NCBI GenBank assembly: GCA_020634035.1
Contig: JACKCM010000001.1
Location: forward strand, 558,001 to 622,000
Reading direction: 5' to 3'
Length of the DNA stretch: 64,000 nucleotides
DNA from: Candidatus Obscuribacterales bacterium
Lineage (GTDB): Bacteria; Cyanobacteriota; Vampirovibrionia; Obscuribacterales; Obscuribacteraceae
Shown: positions 1-8,440 of the stretch, piece after piece
Numbering within the stretch: the stretch's first letter is position 1
Layout of the letters: every line of letters starts with the position of its first letter
Translations under genes and position numbers: made by a program
The notes under the pieces: generated by a model
Told to the model about the DNA's origin: nothing
Database searches by the model: none
Seen by the model: only the letters and a program-made list of their open reading frames with translations

Positions 1-360
1 CGGCAGCTAAGCGACCTGCAGTGGAACATCGCTCTGTGTCGATTAGAAATCATCCATAGCCTGTCCGAGCTGAAGCTCTTGATAGATGGCCTGCAAACCA
101 GGCTTGATAGCTTTGGCGACGTCGATCTCGATGATGACTTTCTGACCACGCCCGAATTCGATGAACTGGTTTTGCTCAACAACCTCAGTGCCTCATGCTT
201 GTTGTTGAAAGAATCGAGAACGCTTTTCCAAAGGCTCTCCGCCTGGAACAGTATCGATCTCAAAGCCTTAGATGAGTCGATTCTTGCAGGACGATTCAAA
301 AGAGAGATCAGGACGGTCCTGGATCCAGCCGCAAGAAAACAAAAAAACCTTCACCCTTAA
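1..360 (+). CDS. Hypothetical protein, 5' end outside window
   Basis: The reading frame is open from the first base of the window to the TAA at 358-360, so this is probably the C-terminal part of a longer gene. The visible 119 residues are Leu-rich and acidic, with helical-looking stretches, and end in a basic Lys-rich tail. An internal TTG at 79 could serve as a start, but there is no ribosome binding site before it. The next gene starts 26 bases downstream, which suggests one transcript. I do not recognise a family. Confidence 0.45.
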   Translation, partial: RQLSDLQWNIALCRLEIIHSLSELKLLIDGLQTRLDSFGDVDLDDDFLTTPEFDELVLLNNLSASCLLLKESRTLFQRLSAWNSIDLKALDESILAGRFKREIRTVLDPAARKQKNLHP

Positions 361-386
361 TCTGAACAATTCGAGAAATCCTAGAA

Positions 387-1037
387 ATGCTCAAGAAAGA
401 AGAGACCCTCAAAGGAGCGGTCGTAGAGATCTTCCAGATCAAGAAAGGAGTTGCCGGCTACGGCGACGAATCCGATCAGAATCCCGATGATCAGTATGTC
501 CTGCTCACCGCCTCTGCCGGCAGCGCCCTCAGTGGTGGTCACGGACTGCCTGTGGGCAGCCGGCTGGAGATCATCGACGGTCCGAAGCGCCGCGGAGGTA
601 TCAACACTGTCATCGTCAAATACAAAGACGATGATCGAGAACTCGAAGGACATGTCTACTGGTGTGAGTTGCGAGCCAGTTGCAGGCTGGTCGAGGCTTC
701 TCCCCTGGCTGACTCAACCCAGCAAGTTAGAAAAGCCAAGAAAAAGCCCGGCGAGTTCTCCGAGAAGCAGCTCGCTCGTCTGCCTGAGCACGGCTACTGG
801 GCCGAGATCTATAACAACCAGCCGACCAGCTTTATCTGTGTCAAAAACGGTGCGGTCAAATACACCCGCCCGGGCCACGACGGCTGGCACACTCTGCTCT
901 GGAGCTGCTGCCCAACGGCGAAACAGATTGCCGGATCACCAGACGATTTCAGGTTCTTCAAAGACCACGGCGCCCTGATAGCGGCCTATCCCGACCTGGA
1001 AGGTGGGTTCAAGGAGCCTGCCCCGAACGACCGCTAA
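387..1037 (+). CDS. Hypothetical protein, 216 aa
   Basis: Soluble protein with no signal peptide or membrane span. The first ~100 residues look beta-rich and could be a small barrel; a Lys-rich linker follows (about residues 112-125), then a second segment rich in Trp, Tyr and Cys (for example SFICVKNG and WHTLLWSCC). It lies just downstream of the partial gene at the window start, and a strong rho-independent terminator follows at 1087-1135, so it ends that transcript. No family is recognised. The start ATG has only a weak ribosome binding site, so the exact start is uncertain. Confidence 0.68.
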   Translation: MLKKEETLKGAVVEIFQIKKGVAGYGDESDQNPDDQYVLLTASAGSALSGGHGLPVGSRLEIIDGPKRRGGINTVIVKYKDDDRELEGHVYWCELRASCRLVEASPLADSTQQVRKAKKKPGEFSEKQLARLPEHGYWAEIYNNQPTSFICVKNGAVKYTRPGHDGWHTLLWSCCPTAKQIAGSPDDFRFFKDHGALIAAYPDLEGGFKEPAPNDR

Positions 1038-1086
1038 ACGCTCAATGCCTGATGTTGAGCAGCTGGCATCTTAACTTGTAGCTTTG

Positions 1087-1135
1087 AAAAGCTCTGCTCT
1101 ATGCATGTTTACATAGAATAGAGCTTTTTCCTTTT
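1087..1135 (+). terminator. Rho-independent terminator of the 387-1037 gene
   Basis: Nested hairpin: AAAAGCTCT at 1087-1095 pairs with AGAGCTTTTT at 1120-1129, with an inner TCTATG/CATAGA stem. A T run and TTCCTTTTC follow. Confidence 0.75.
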
Positions 1136-1164
1136 CGACATCGTACTATATTATTTAATATACT

Positions 1165-1231
1165 GAATTCAAAAAAGTCATCATGAACAGGCCAACGGCA
1201 TCCCTGCCGTCGAACCTATTCAATGATGACT
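1165..1231 (-). terminator. Rho-independent terminator of glgX
   Basis: On the minus strand a 9-bp stem (AGTCATCAT at 1176-1184 with ATGATGACT at 1223-1231) encloses a second ACGGCA/TGCCGT stem. It is followed directly by six T. It sits about 60 bases past the glgX stop codon. Confidence 0.75.
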
Positions 1232-1289
1232 ATGAAAACATACGGCTATGGCGACGTGTACCAGAGCTGCACCCCCACTCTCTCAATCC

Positions 1290-3344
1290 TCAACTGGAGG
1301 TCTTGAGAAAGACGAGAGTCGATCTGGCTTGAATCACCACGGCTCCGCTAACGACTTCAGCTTGCTGCTCTTTCACAAGGTCTTCACCGGCATCTGCACT
1401 GGTGTCGACTATCCTGGACCACTCACCGTCGGGAAGGGTTACTTCCAGAGGCTCCCAGTAAGCATTGGCAGCACAGTACACAGCCTGACCAGCTTCGCCT
1501 TCGAACGGCTTGAGTTCGAAAGAAAGAAAGCGAGCACCGTCGGAAGCATCCGGGCTGTTCGGCTTCGTGCCGTGCCAGTGGACCGGTCTGAAGACAGGGT
1601 TATGTCCTTTTCCGCCCAGCTTGTGCGCTTTGCGGAAACCGATCATGGCACTGACAAAGTCGCGCAGGTCGCCATTAGATTCGAGCAGACTCCAGTCCAG
1701 GTCGTTCAACTCTTCCTGATTCCAGGAATTGTTGTTGCCCTTATTAGACCTGCCCATTTCATCTCCGAAGAGAATCATCGGCACACCACGCGAGAGCATA
1801 GCCAGGGTGTAGAAGTTCTTGATCTGCCTCTTACGCAGTCTCTCGATGTTCGACTTGTCCTCATCCGACAGACCGGACGAAACAAGGTCGCCTTCATAAC
1901 CACAGTTCCAGCTTCGGTTGTGGTCGGAGCCGTCCCGATTGTTTTCGCCGTTCGCCTGGTTGCGCTTCTGTTCGTAAGAGACGAGGTCCATGGCTGTGAA
2001 GCCATCATGGGCGGTGAAGAAATTGACTGGCAGCTTCTCGCCGGCAGCACCGAACATATCGGTAGAGCCAGAGATAACAGCCATCATCTCCTTGACCATG
2101 CCGGCTTCGGCTCGCACGAAACCACGCACCGTATCACGGAAGCGATCGCTCCATTCGGCGAAAGGTGCAGGGAAGCGACCCATCAGATAAGCACCGATCG
2201 CCCAGGGTTCAGCGATCAGCTTTACCTTACTCAAGATGGGATCAGCGACGATCTCCTTCAAGAGCGGCGCGTCAGGCTTGCAGACAAGGTCGGTGTCTAT
2301 CCCGAGGACCGCACCTAGGTCGAAACGAAAACCATCCACATGATACTCTTCCACCCAGGTTCGAAAGACCTTGAGCAGAAGTTTACGCACCTCAGGATGA
2401 TTGACATTGACCGTGTTGCCGCAACCGGTGAAATTGGCGTATTCCGCCTTGTTATCCGGAAGCAGCAAGTAGTAAACCTTGTTGTCGAGACCGCGGAAGC
2501 TGATGGTAGGACCGGTGGCATCCGATTCGGCACTGTGGTTGACCACGATATCGAGAATCACTTCAATGCCGGCCTTGTGCAAAGCGCGCACCAGAGCTTT
2601 GAACTCCTGGTTCTGTTTGCCTCGCACCGATGCAAGTCCTTCATCCGGAGCCATGAACGCCAGGGTGTCGTATCCCCAGTCATTCTTGTTCGCCTTGCCC
2701 GTGAAGGGATTGACGAAGCGTGTCGGTCGATACCATTCCATAATGGGCATCAACTCAACCGCGGTCACACCGAGCTCGGTGAGATAGGGAATCATCTCAG
2801 CGAAGGCTTTGTAAGAACCGCGCTTCGAAGTTACCGGGCTCGAGCTGTGGGCGGTGAAGCCACGCAGATGAACCTCGTAGACAATCGACTCGACCAGGGG
2901 GGTGTTCGGCTTGCGGTCGTCTTCCCAGTCGAATTGACCTTCTTTGACCACAACGCACTTTGCCACCACATCGCTGGTCTCTAGCGAAGGAGCCACCCAG
3001 CCGGTTGTACCGGTGAGCATCCTTGCGTAGGGATCGAACAGCATCACGCCTTTGTCGTAGCGCTCTCCCTGGTAAGGGCTTGAAGGACCATCCAGAGAGA
3101 AAAGATAGAGCGCTCCATCATCGAGTCCATCAACATGGAGGTGATAGACATTGCCGCTGCGGTGCATTGGTAGCACTGCTTCTGCATCGGTGTCCGGAGC
3201 ACTCTTAAAAACATGCAGTTTGCCTTCGGTGGCACCGGTGGAGAAAACAGCGAAATTGACGCCACCTTCCACCACTGTTGCTCCAAGCGGCTCTGCCAAA
3301 CCGGGAGAAGTCATAAAGCTTCTCTTCTTTTGTTTGGTATTCAT
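1290..3344 (-). CDS. glgX: Glycogen debranching enzyme (GlgX / isoamylase type)
   Basis: Cytoplasmic GH13 enzyme expected to cleave alpha-1,6 branches of glycogen. An N-terminal CBM48-like beta domain (about residues 10-110; GVNFAVFSTGA) precedes the TIM barrel. Catalytic motifs are visible: the nucleophile in GFRFDLGAVLG near residue 340, the acid in LIAEPWAIG near 378, and the transition-state Asp in FFTAHDGF near 445. The 684-residue length fits the family. The frame is open further upstream, but the ATG at 3344 has AGGAGTG eight bases before it and begins the conserved part, so I chose it. It is monocistronic with its own terminator. The gene implies glycogen storage and breakdown. Confidence 0.93.
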   Translation of the reverse strand: MNTKQKKRSFMTSPGLAEPLGATVVEGGVNFAVFSTGATEGKLHVFKSAPDTDAEAVLPMHRSGNVYHLHVDGLDDGALYLFSLDGPSSPYQGERYDKGVMLFDPYARMLTGTTGWVAPSLETSDVVAKCVVVKEGQFDWEDDRKPNTPLVESIVYEVHLRGFTAHSSSPVTSKRGSYKAFAEMIPYLTELGVTAVELMPIMEWYRPTRFVNPFTGKANKNDWGYDTLAFMAPDEGLASVRGKQNQEFKALVRALHKAGIEVILDIVVNHSAESDATGPTISFRGLDNKVYYLLLPDNKAEYANFTGCGNTVNVNHPEVRKLLLKVFRTWVEEYHVDGFRFDLGAVLGIDTDLVCKPDAPLLKEIVADPILSKVKLIAEPWAIGAYLMGRFPAPFAEWSDRFRDTVRGFVRAEAGMVKEMMAVISGSTDMFGAAGEKLPVNFFTAHDGFTAMDLVSYEQKRNQANGENNRDGSDHNRSWNCGYEGDLVSSGLSDEDKSNIERLRKRQIKNFYTLAMLSRGVPMILFGDEMGRSNKGNNNSWNQEELNDLDWSLLESNGDLRDFVSAMIGFRKAHKLGGKGHNPVFRPVHWHGTKPNSPDASDGARFLSFELKPFEGEAGQAVYCAANAYWEPLEVTLPDGEWSRIVDTSADAGEDLVKEQQAEVVSGAVVIQARSTLVFLKTSS

Positions 3345-3927
3345 AATATTCACTCCTGGCCGGTTGCACCTCTGGTTGTTCAGGTGCGACCGAGCATCGA
3401 AAAGAAGATGTGCAGGAACAGCGCCATCAGAACCGTTAGGTCTCGGATACAGCGCTGCCTGGATTTGTTGATAGAGAAATAGCCCCCTGGGGCTCAATGA
3501 AGAGCCTGCTCAATGGCTGAAACCAGTGTCAGTCAGGGTTTTAGTCGTTCAAGGGGCGTAGACAGTTGTTACTTCGAACAAGTTATATCTATTGCTAACA
3601 CAGAGGAAAAGGCGAAAGAAATGGATGTTCTATTCGGTATTAATAACTCAAAGAGTAGTAATAGTATGAGTTTTAGTAAAACAGAGCGTTTGGTAAGCTT
3701 AAATTTATCGGGGTCAACTACTGATATCCCTTGAAAAGAGCCTTGTTATTCACGCAGCTAGCGTGACCCGCCAATCTGCTGCAAAGCCGTGTTTGGCCCG
3801 CTTCAGCACTTTTGTTTTTCTTCCAACTCTAATCTGTACAAAGTTTATACTATCCAATATCGTATAAAAGACAAAAAGAGAAGAAGAGGGTGGCATCTGA
3901 GGCTCCACCCCTTCTTCAAGCAAAATC
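3345..3927. other. Intergenic region, no convincing gene
   Basis: Holds the glgX upstream region and, at its right end, the terminator of the small membrane gene. An AT-rich 37-codon frame (ATG at 3622, preceded by AGAGGAAAAGG) ends at 3734; it could be a tiny gene, but nothing supports it beyond the ribosome-binding-like sequence. No tRNA or known RNA was recognised. Confidence 0.5.
3870..3916 (-). terminator. Terminator after the 3928-4245 gene
   Basis: Minus-strand stem GGGTGG/CCACCC (3888-3893 with 3905-3910), extended by GAAG/CTTC. It is followed by a pyrimidine-rich TCTTCTTCTCTTTTTG tract. Confidence 0.55.
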
Positions 3928-4245
3928 TCAGTCTTTCTTGTTATCCGTCTGCTTCTTCTTGGAACCCAGATAGAAGAGCGCATAGGCTGTTCCACCGAGA
4001 AAAGAGAGAAGAGCGACCGAGATGTAAGAGGTGATCAGTGGTTCGGCAACTCCACTGAGCCGGTCTACGCAGAAAGCGACGAAACGATTGCCGAAAAAGT
4101 AGCTCAATGCCACAAGCGCAAATGCACCTGGCCACAGTCGAGCGACCTTCTCGTTCTTCGCAAGCCACTTGCCCAGAAAGAAGCCGGCTATCAGGCTTAC
4201 CGATGCGACGATGAGCGGCATCTGCCGCAGCAATTCCTCCTTCAT
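3928..4245 (-). CDS. Small membrane protein, 105 aa
   Basis: Three hydrophobic segments are visible: residues about 10-26 (LIVASVSLIAGFFLG), about 38-58 (LWPGAFALVALSYFFG) and about 72-93 (SVALLSFLGGTAYALFYLG). A charged Lys-rich tail probably faces the cytoplasm. No family is recognised. It is the last of three small minus-strand genes (4799-4551, 4499-4329, 4245-3928) with short gaps, so it may be co-transcribed with them. The upstream neighbour is also a membrane protein, so a shared envelope role is possible but not shown. Confidence 0.72.
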   Translation of the reverse strand: MKEELLRQMPLIVASVSLIAGFFLGKWLAKNEKVARLWPGAFALVALSYFFGNRFVAFCVDRLSGVAEPLITSYISVALLSFLGGTAYALFYLGSKKKQTDNKKD

Positions 4246-4328
4246 TTAATCACCCTTAGTCATTGGTTCAGGAAAGAAAAGGCGAAGGGAAGCTTGTTTC
4301 AGCCGCCCTCCTCCTCTTCCGTTGGTAG

Positions 4329-4499
4329 TTAGTCTCCGGGTTCGGATTTCTTCGAACAACAGAACAGCGCCCAGACAATCAAGCCGAGCACAATCGCACC
4401 CGATCCCACGATGAGAACCAGGTTCAGAACAGGATAGGCATGCTGAAAGGCGAGTATGGACTCGCCCCTCAGTACCATGCCGTCGACGAATTTCTCCAT
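4329..4499 (-). CDS. Single-span membrane microprotein, 56 aa
   Basis: Short frame beginning MEKFVDGMVLRG, with one strong transmembrane segment (about residues 24-46, LNLVLIVGSGAIVLGLIVWALF) followed by a CC pair and a short polar KKSEPGD tail. The composition is what a real inner-membrane microprotein shows. A longer overlapping frame on the same strand (4246-4533) gives an Arg/Cys-rich product without features and is probably a shadow. No clear ribosome binding site precedes the ATG. It lies between two other small minus-strand genes. Function unknown. Confidence 0.6.
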   Translation of the reverse strand: MEKFVDGMVLRGESILAFQHAYPVLNLVLIVGSGAIVLGLIVWALFCCSKKSEPGD

Positions 4500-4550
4500 C
4501 TTGTTTGTTCAGTGACACCGTTACCGGTGCCACCCTCCGGTTGGACTCGG

Positions 4551-4799
4551 TCAGCCGACCAGGTCGTTTTCCTTGATGCCGTCGCGCTCCGCATCTTCCA
4601 GGGTGCGGATGGAAGCGAAGCTGACCTTGATCGGAAGTCGTCCGACCTGGGTCTCGACCTTCACCTCGTGGATGTTGCCGTTCGGGTGGCCGACCGGGCG
4701 GCTGTAGAAAGCCTTGACCCAGCGATCGCCACCGATGACGAGAAGCTCTTGGTTCAGTGCGAAGGGAGCTTCGACTTCAGTTTCATCGTAGATATTCAT
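4551..4799 (-). CDS. Hypothetical protein, 82 aa
   Basis: Small, mostly beta-predicted soluble protein (MNIYDETEVEAPFAL at the start; QELLVIGGDRWVKAFYSRP in the middle). The frame is open further upstream, but the ATG at 4799 has an excellent GGAGGAAACT ribosome binding site and was chosen. It follows the CCA-enzyme gene on the same strand, with that gene's terminator in between, so it probably has its own promoter or is read through. No family is recognised. Confidence 0.72.
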   Translation of the reverse strand: MNIYDETEVEAPFALNQELLVIGGDRWVKAFYSRPVGHPNGNIHEVKVETQVGRLPIKVSFASIRTLEDAERDGIKENDLVG

Positions 4800-4831
4800 A
4801 GTTTCCTCCGTCTTTGAGACGTTAGTTTCAA

Positions 4832-4868
4832 TGAAAAGGAGACGGGGCACGGGATGCACCCCGTCTCC
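4832..4868 (-). terminator. Terminator of the CCA-adding enzyme gene
   Basis: A perfect 10-bp stem, GGAGACGGGG (4838-4847) with CCCCGTCTCC (4859-4868). On the minus strand it is followed by TTTTCATTG. It lies 10 bases past the stop codon. Confidence 0.8.
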
Positions 4869-4877
4869 TGCTTCGGT

Positions 4878-6245
4878 TCAGGCGACGTACTGCTCGGTGA
4901 CCCAGCCACGAGCAGCTTCGCTCGTGCTGAACACACCTTCGCGTTGAGCCGCCATGGCCTCATCGAGAATGACCTTGAAGGTCGGACCCGGCTTGAAACC
5001 GAGCTCGATGAGGATGAAGCCGTTGACCAGGGGTGCTGCCCCCAGCCTCTGGCTTTCCTGGTCGATTCTGGAGAGCTCCTCCAACTTGCCCAGCAGGAAA
5101 TCCTTCTGGGTGTAGGGGTTGCCATCGCAGAAAGGACCCTTGCCGCGAGAGTCGGCGTCCTGCAGAGCGATCAGATCATGAATGTCGTCACGCTCCAGCA
5201 GAGCTACCAGCTTCGACTGCCGCATGCCGCGCACGGTGTGCATCTTCATGTGCAGGCGAACCAGCTCGACAATCCGATGGCTTGACTCGTTAGAGAGCTT
5301 CAGCCGCCGGGTGATATCGCGAGCCATCTCGGCACCGACTTCAGCATGACCATAGTTGGTGATACGGCCGCACTCGTGCTTCTCCTGGGTGCGAGGCTTG
5401 CCCACATCGTGCAAGAGCCCGGCGAGAATGAGCTCGAAGGACGAGCCCGCCAGGTTCTGTACGACGAAGCGGCTGTGCGCCCAGGTGTTGCCCTCAGGAT
5501 GCCAGACCGGATCCTGGTCGCCCAGCGGGCTGTCGGTCTCGAGCAATTCGGGGATGACTTCCGCCATCAAACCGAACTCCATCATGAAGTCCAGCCCGAT
5601 GACCGGATTGGCGCTGGTGAGGATTCCGCGGAATTCCTTGGAGATTCTCTCCCAGGCCAGCCCCTTGGGACCACGATGCAGCTCAGGAGCGAGCTTGCAG
5701 ATGGCCGACCGGAGCGCCGGGTCAATTTCGAAGCCGTATCGAGAGGCGAACCGCACAGCACGAAGCATGCGCAGCCTGTCTTCGTCGATACGCTCTTCTG
5801 CATTGCCGACTGCCCGGATGATGCCATCAGCCAGGTCTTGCTGACCGCCGAAGAAATCGAAGATTTCGCCGGTGGTCGGGTCCTTGAACATGGCATTCAT
5901 GGTGAATTCGCGCCGCCGGGCGTCTTCCTCGAGAGAGGTGACGAAACGCACGGAATCGGGCCTTCTGCCGTCGCCGTACTGTCCGTCCGCTCGCAAGGTA
6001 GCGACTTCGATGGTCTGACCGTCGATGACGACGACGATGATACCGAAAGCTTTGCCCACCGGCAGAGTGCGCTCGAAGATGCTCTCCACTTGGTCCGGAA
6101 GGGCCGAGGTCGCGACATCATAATCACTGGGCTCGAGTCCCAGAATTTCATCACGAACACAGCCGCCTGCAAAGACAGCGATGTGACCGTGACGCTTCAG
6201 CTCAGCCACCACTCGGGTGGCAACATCACGTTGATTGGTTTCCAT
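4878..6245 (-). CDS. cca: CCA tRNA nucleotidyltransferase / poly(A) polymerase family, with HD domain
   Basis: Class II nucleotidyltransferase expected to add or repair the 3'-CCA of tRNAs. The head domain carries GGCVRDEILG (about residues 27-36) and the metal-binding pair in SDYDVATS (about 40-47). An RRDFTMNA-like RRREFTMNA motif and the neck motif EDRLRMLRAVRFASRYGF follow. The C-terminal half has an HD phosphohydrolase signature, LLHDVGKP (about 277-284). The length of 455 residues fits the CCA/PcnB family with HD. CCA-adding and poly(A)-polymerase activity cannot be separated from sequence alone. A TCCTC-GTTA-GAGGA hairpin lies just upstream of the start, close to the ribosome binding site. 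Confidence 0.92.
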   Translation of the reverse strand: METNQRDVATRVVAELKRHGHIAVFAGGCVRDEILGLEPSDYDVATSALPDQVESIFERTLPVGKAFGIIVVVIDGQTIEVATLRADGQYGDGRRPDSVRFVTSLEEDARRREFTMNAMFKDPTTGEIFDFFGGQQDLADGIIRAVGNAEERIDEDRLRMLRAVRFASRYGFEIDPALRSAICKLAPELHRGPKGLAWERISKEFRGILTSANPVIGLDFMMEFGLMAEVIPELLETDSPLGDQDPVWHPEGNTWAHSRFVVQNLAGSSFELILAGLLHDVGKPRTQEKHECGRITNYGHAEVGAEMARDITRRLKLSNESSHRIVELVRLHMKMHTVRGMRQSKLVALLERDDIHDLIALQDADSRGKGPFCDGNPYTQKDFLLGKLEELSRIDQESQRLGAAPLVNGFILIELGFKPGPTFKVILDEAMAAQREGVFSTSEAARGWVTEQYVA

Positions 6246-7073
6246 AGCAAAACTCCTATTTCCTCTAACGAGGAGCTTTGAAGAGAAGAAGAAAAGCTTG
6301 TTTTCTCCAACTCTTTACGCGTTATGAAAGTTCGGGTTTTTCCCGACGAAAATTCACAGTTCCGTTCAAAAAACCACACGTTGAACAATGCTCCAGTCGG
6401 TGACTGGGGCTGCCTAGCGATGATGGTTGAAACTCAGGCTGTTTTAGTAGTGTTTACTGCCTTGAAGTCAGGTGAAAACGGAAGTGATATTTCTTGCTAT
6501 CAAAAGCTTCTGAAGGTTGTCAAATAAACAGTGACCTCGTGGCCTTCGAGAAAGACTTCTAATTCAACTCAGATCTGGGATTCGAAGACAAAGATTCAGG
6601 CCTAACGAGTCATTACAGATTTCAAGAGAACCTTAAAACAGAGATCTGTACCTTATTATCTATATTGGCCAGGCTAGCGCTCGGTTTAATCTTTCTCTCG
6701 CAGCCCCTTCCCTGAAGGCATTTTGAGCGCCACCTCGGTTAATGTTCGCGAAGCTTAGCGCGCCGTTTAATCTTCTATCCAGACCATCGCTTAAAAAGCT
6801 CAATAGCTATTCTCCGGTTGGTTGAGATAGCCGCGCTTTAACGAATTATGACAACCGGGTCAAAAACACCCATTACAATTCGAAAGCACCTTGATAAGCA
6901 AGACTGAATTTCATAGCTTTGATGCATTCCCTATCTCTTCGTCTCGAGCACAGTTTTCCCCGGACAACATAACCAGCTCTTCCAGTACAAGACCAACAAC
7001 TGCTTCCAAGGAAGTCCGGGTTCACCTGCTTTTCAAATCAACCGCAACCTTATCTGATATCGAAAAGGAAAGC
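6246..7073. other. Long intergenic region with imperfect direct repeats
   Basis: No convincing gene; a 67-codon frame at 6324-6527 lacks coding character. Two related units occur 80 bases apart: GCTAGCGCTCGGTTTAATCT (6673-6692) and GCTTAGCGCGCCGTTTAATC (6753-6772), with a partial copy CTCGGTTAATGTTCGCG between them (6734-6750). The left end holds the leader of the CCA-enzyme gene. No tRNA or known RNA family was recognised. Confidence 0.45.
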
Positions 7074-7652
7074 ATGTCCTACGACCTCTTAAATCTCCTG
7101 GCAGTAGCTATCTCCTGCCTGGTCATTCTCACATCCTTTTTCGGAACCACCGTACCGGCAAACCAGAAAACCACACTTCTGGCCCTGATTTTTGCCGGAT
7201 TCTTCTGTGGTTCCCTGCTCACCGTCGGCACCGGCTTCATCTTCGCAGGCGCCTTCAGTGGAGCGATGCTCCTGGTTCTGGCCTTCCGCGGTGTACGTCG
7301 TCTGGTCATTGCAGAGCTGCAGGCCCAGTTGCAAAACTATGAGGCCATGGTGAAGTTTGCCACAGAACGCTTCGCAGCGATCACCGGCGCAGAACCAGAC
7401 CAGATCACTCGCAGAGATCTTTACCGTGCCATCGACTCCGGCAACTTTACCGGGGATGAGCTGGCAATGCTGAAGCATATGCTGCGCTACATCTACGATA
7501 TCGGCCACAGTCGCTACGACCGCTCCATGGCTATCAGTGCAGGCTATCCCACGATGATGCCGCCCTATTCTCATGCGATCAGCAAAGCCGATCTGGAGAG
7601 CTACGAGAGTCGTCTGAAAGAGCGTTATCGCTCCTGGACCGGCCTCAACTAA
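7074..7652 (+). CDS. Membrane-anchored hypothetical protein, 192 aa
   Basis: Starts MSYDLLNLLAVAISCLVILTSF, a first membrane span, followed by a second and third hydrophobic stretch (about residues 30-65). A cytoplasmic-looking domain of ~125 residues follows, with predicted helices and a Tyr/Arg-rich end. The ATG at 7074 has AAAAGGAAAGC before it. The frame is open upstream to 6891, but that part is Ser/Thr-rich without a ribosome binding site and is probably not translated. No family is recognised. A shared terminator lies between it and the convergent gene to its right. Confidence 0.72.
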   Translation: MSYDLLNLLAVAISCLVILTSFFGTTVPANQKTTLLALIFAGFFCGSLLTVGTGFIFAGAFSGAMLLVLAFRGVRRLVIAELQAQLQNYEAMVKFATERFAAITGAEPDQITRRDLYRAIDSGNFTGDELAMLKHMLRYIYDIGHSRYDRSMAISAGYPTMMPPYSHAISKADLESYESRLKERYRSWTGLN

Positions 7653-7654
7653 TT

Positions 7655-7718
7655 TTTCAAACCAGGATCAGAGACTTTGCATGGGTTCAACCCGGCAAAT
7701 CTCTCTTCCTGGTTTTTC
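7655..7718. terminator. Bidirectional terminator
   Basis: Long interrupted hairpin: AAACCAGGA (7659-7667) with TCCTGGTTTTT (7707-7717), plus inner AGAGA/CTCT, TTTGC/GGCAAA and GGG/CCC pairs. T runs on both sides serve the two convergent genes. Confidence 0.75.
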
Positions 7719-7789
7719 TAGCAAAATCACTACTATCCTTTTTAGTACTACAGCCATAACAAAATATCAACTCGTTCAGACATTGAATA

Positions 7790-8431
7790 TCAATCATGCA
7801 GCCAGAGACTGTCACCATAGGCGTCGAACTTCCAGTAATTATTCTGACCGACCATTCTGAAATCACAGCCTCTATCTTTGAAGAGATGGCCATTCACTTT
7901 TTTGTTCACTCTTCTTGTGACATAGACAGATGCGCTCGGCGGAACATCTTTCAATCTCTTCCAGGAGGTTTTATCCACCTTGATTACACTGGCTGCCAGC
8001 TTGCGATACTCAATCAACTTCTTTCTCGAATAATCCGGATCGGCTCCGGAAGCCTCGTACTTTCTCATCTTGGAGGCGAGAGAATCGGATAGATAAGGAT
8101 AAATCTGCTCCATCGAAGTGGCGCTTTTCGCCACCTGGACAAACTTCATCACGCAGAGCTTCGGGTCGGGCGCTACACGAGGATCAAAAGGCGACCTCTG
8201 GGGAGGCTTCTTTGAAGAATAGGACTGAGAATGGGACGTACTGCCTGTCGAATTGAAGCCTTGATTGAATTTGCGTTCAAACTCAGCCACTTTCTGGCGG
8301 TGTCTGGCCTCTAGCTCTCTTCTTCGTTGATCGAATTTAGGATCATAAGAAAGTGCCTCTGTTGACAAAATGGTAGCCCCGAGAGAGGCTACCAGAATAG
8401 TTGTCAGAGCGAAAAAGATCTTCTCTCTCAT
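7790..8431 (-). CDS. Secreted hypothetical protein, 213 aa
   Basis: N-terminal signal peptide (MREKIFFALTTILVASLGA, with likely cleavage near residue 27). An Arg/Lys-rich helical segment follows (about 30-60), then a Ser/Pro-rich linker and a C-terminal domain of ~115 residues with two Cys. The start lies 9 bases after the dnaN stop, so it is probably the third gene of a dnaA-dnaN transcript. No family is recognised. The C-terminal part ends in an aromatic stretch (QNNYWKFDAYGDSLWLHD). Confidence 0.75.
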   Translation of the reverse strand: MREKIFFALTTILVASLGATILSTEALSYDPKFDQRRRELEARHRQKVAEFERKFNQGFNSTGSTSHSQSYSSKKPPQRSPFDPRVAPDPKLCVMKFVQVAKSATSMEQIYPYLSDSLASKMRKYEASGADPDYSRKKLIEYRKLAASVIKVDKTSWKRLKDVPPSASVYVTRRVNKKVNGHLFKDRGCDFRMVGQNNYWKFDAYGDSLWLHD

Positions 8432-8440
8432 CGCCTCTCT

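Noticed and set aside
1248..2318. 356-codon plus-strand frame antisense to glgX
   Set aside because: No ribosome binding site and no protein features; glgX is unambiguous.
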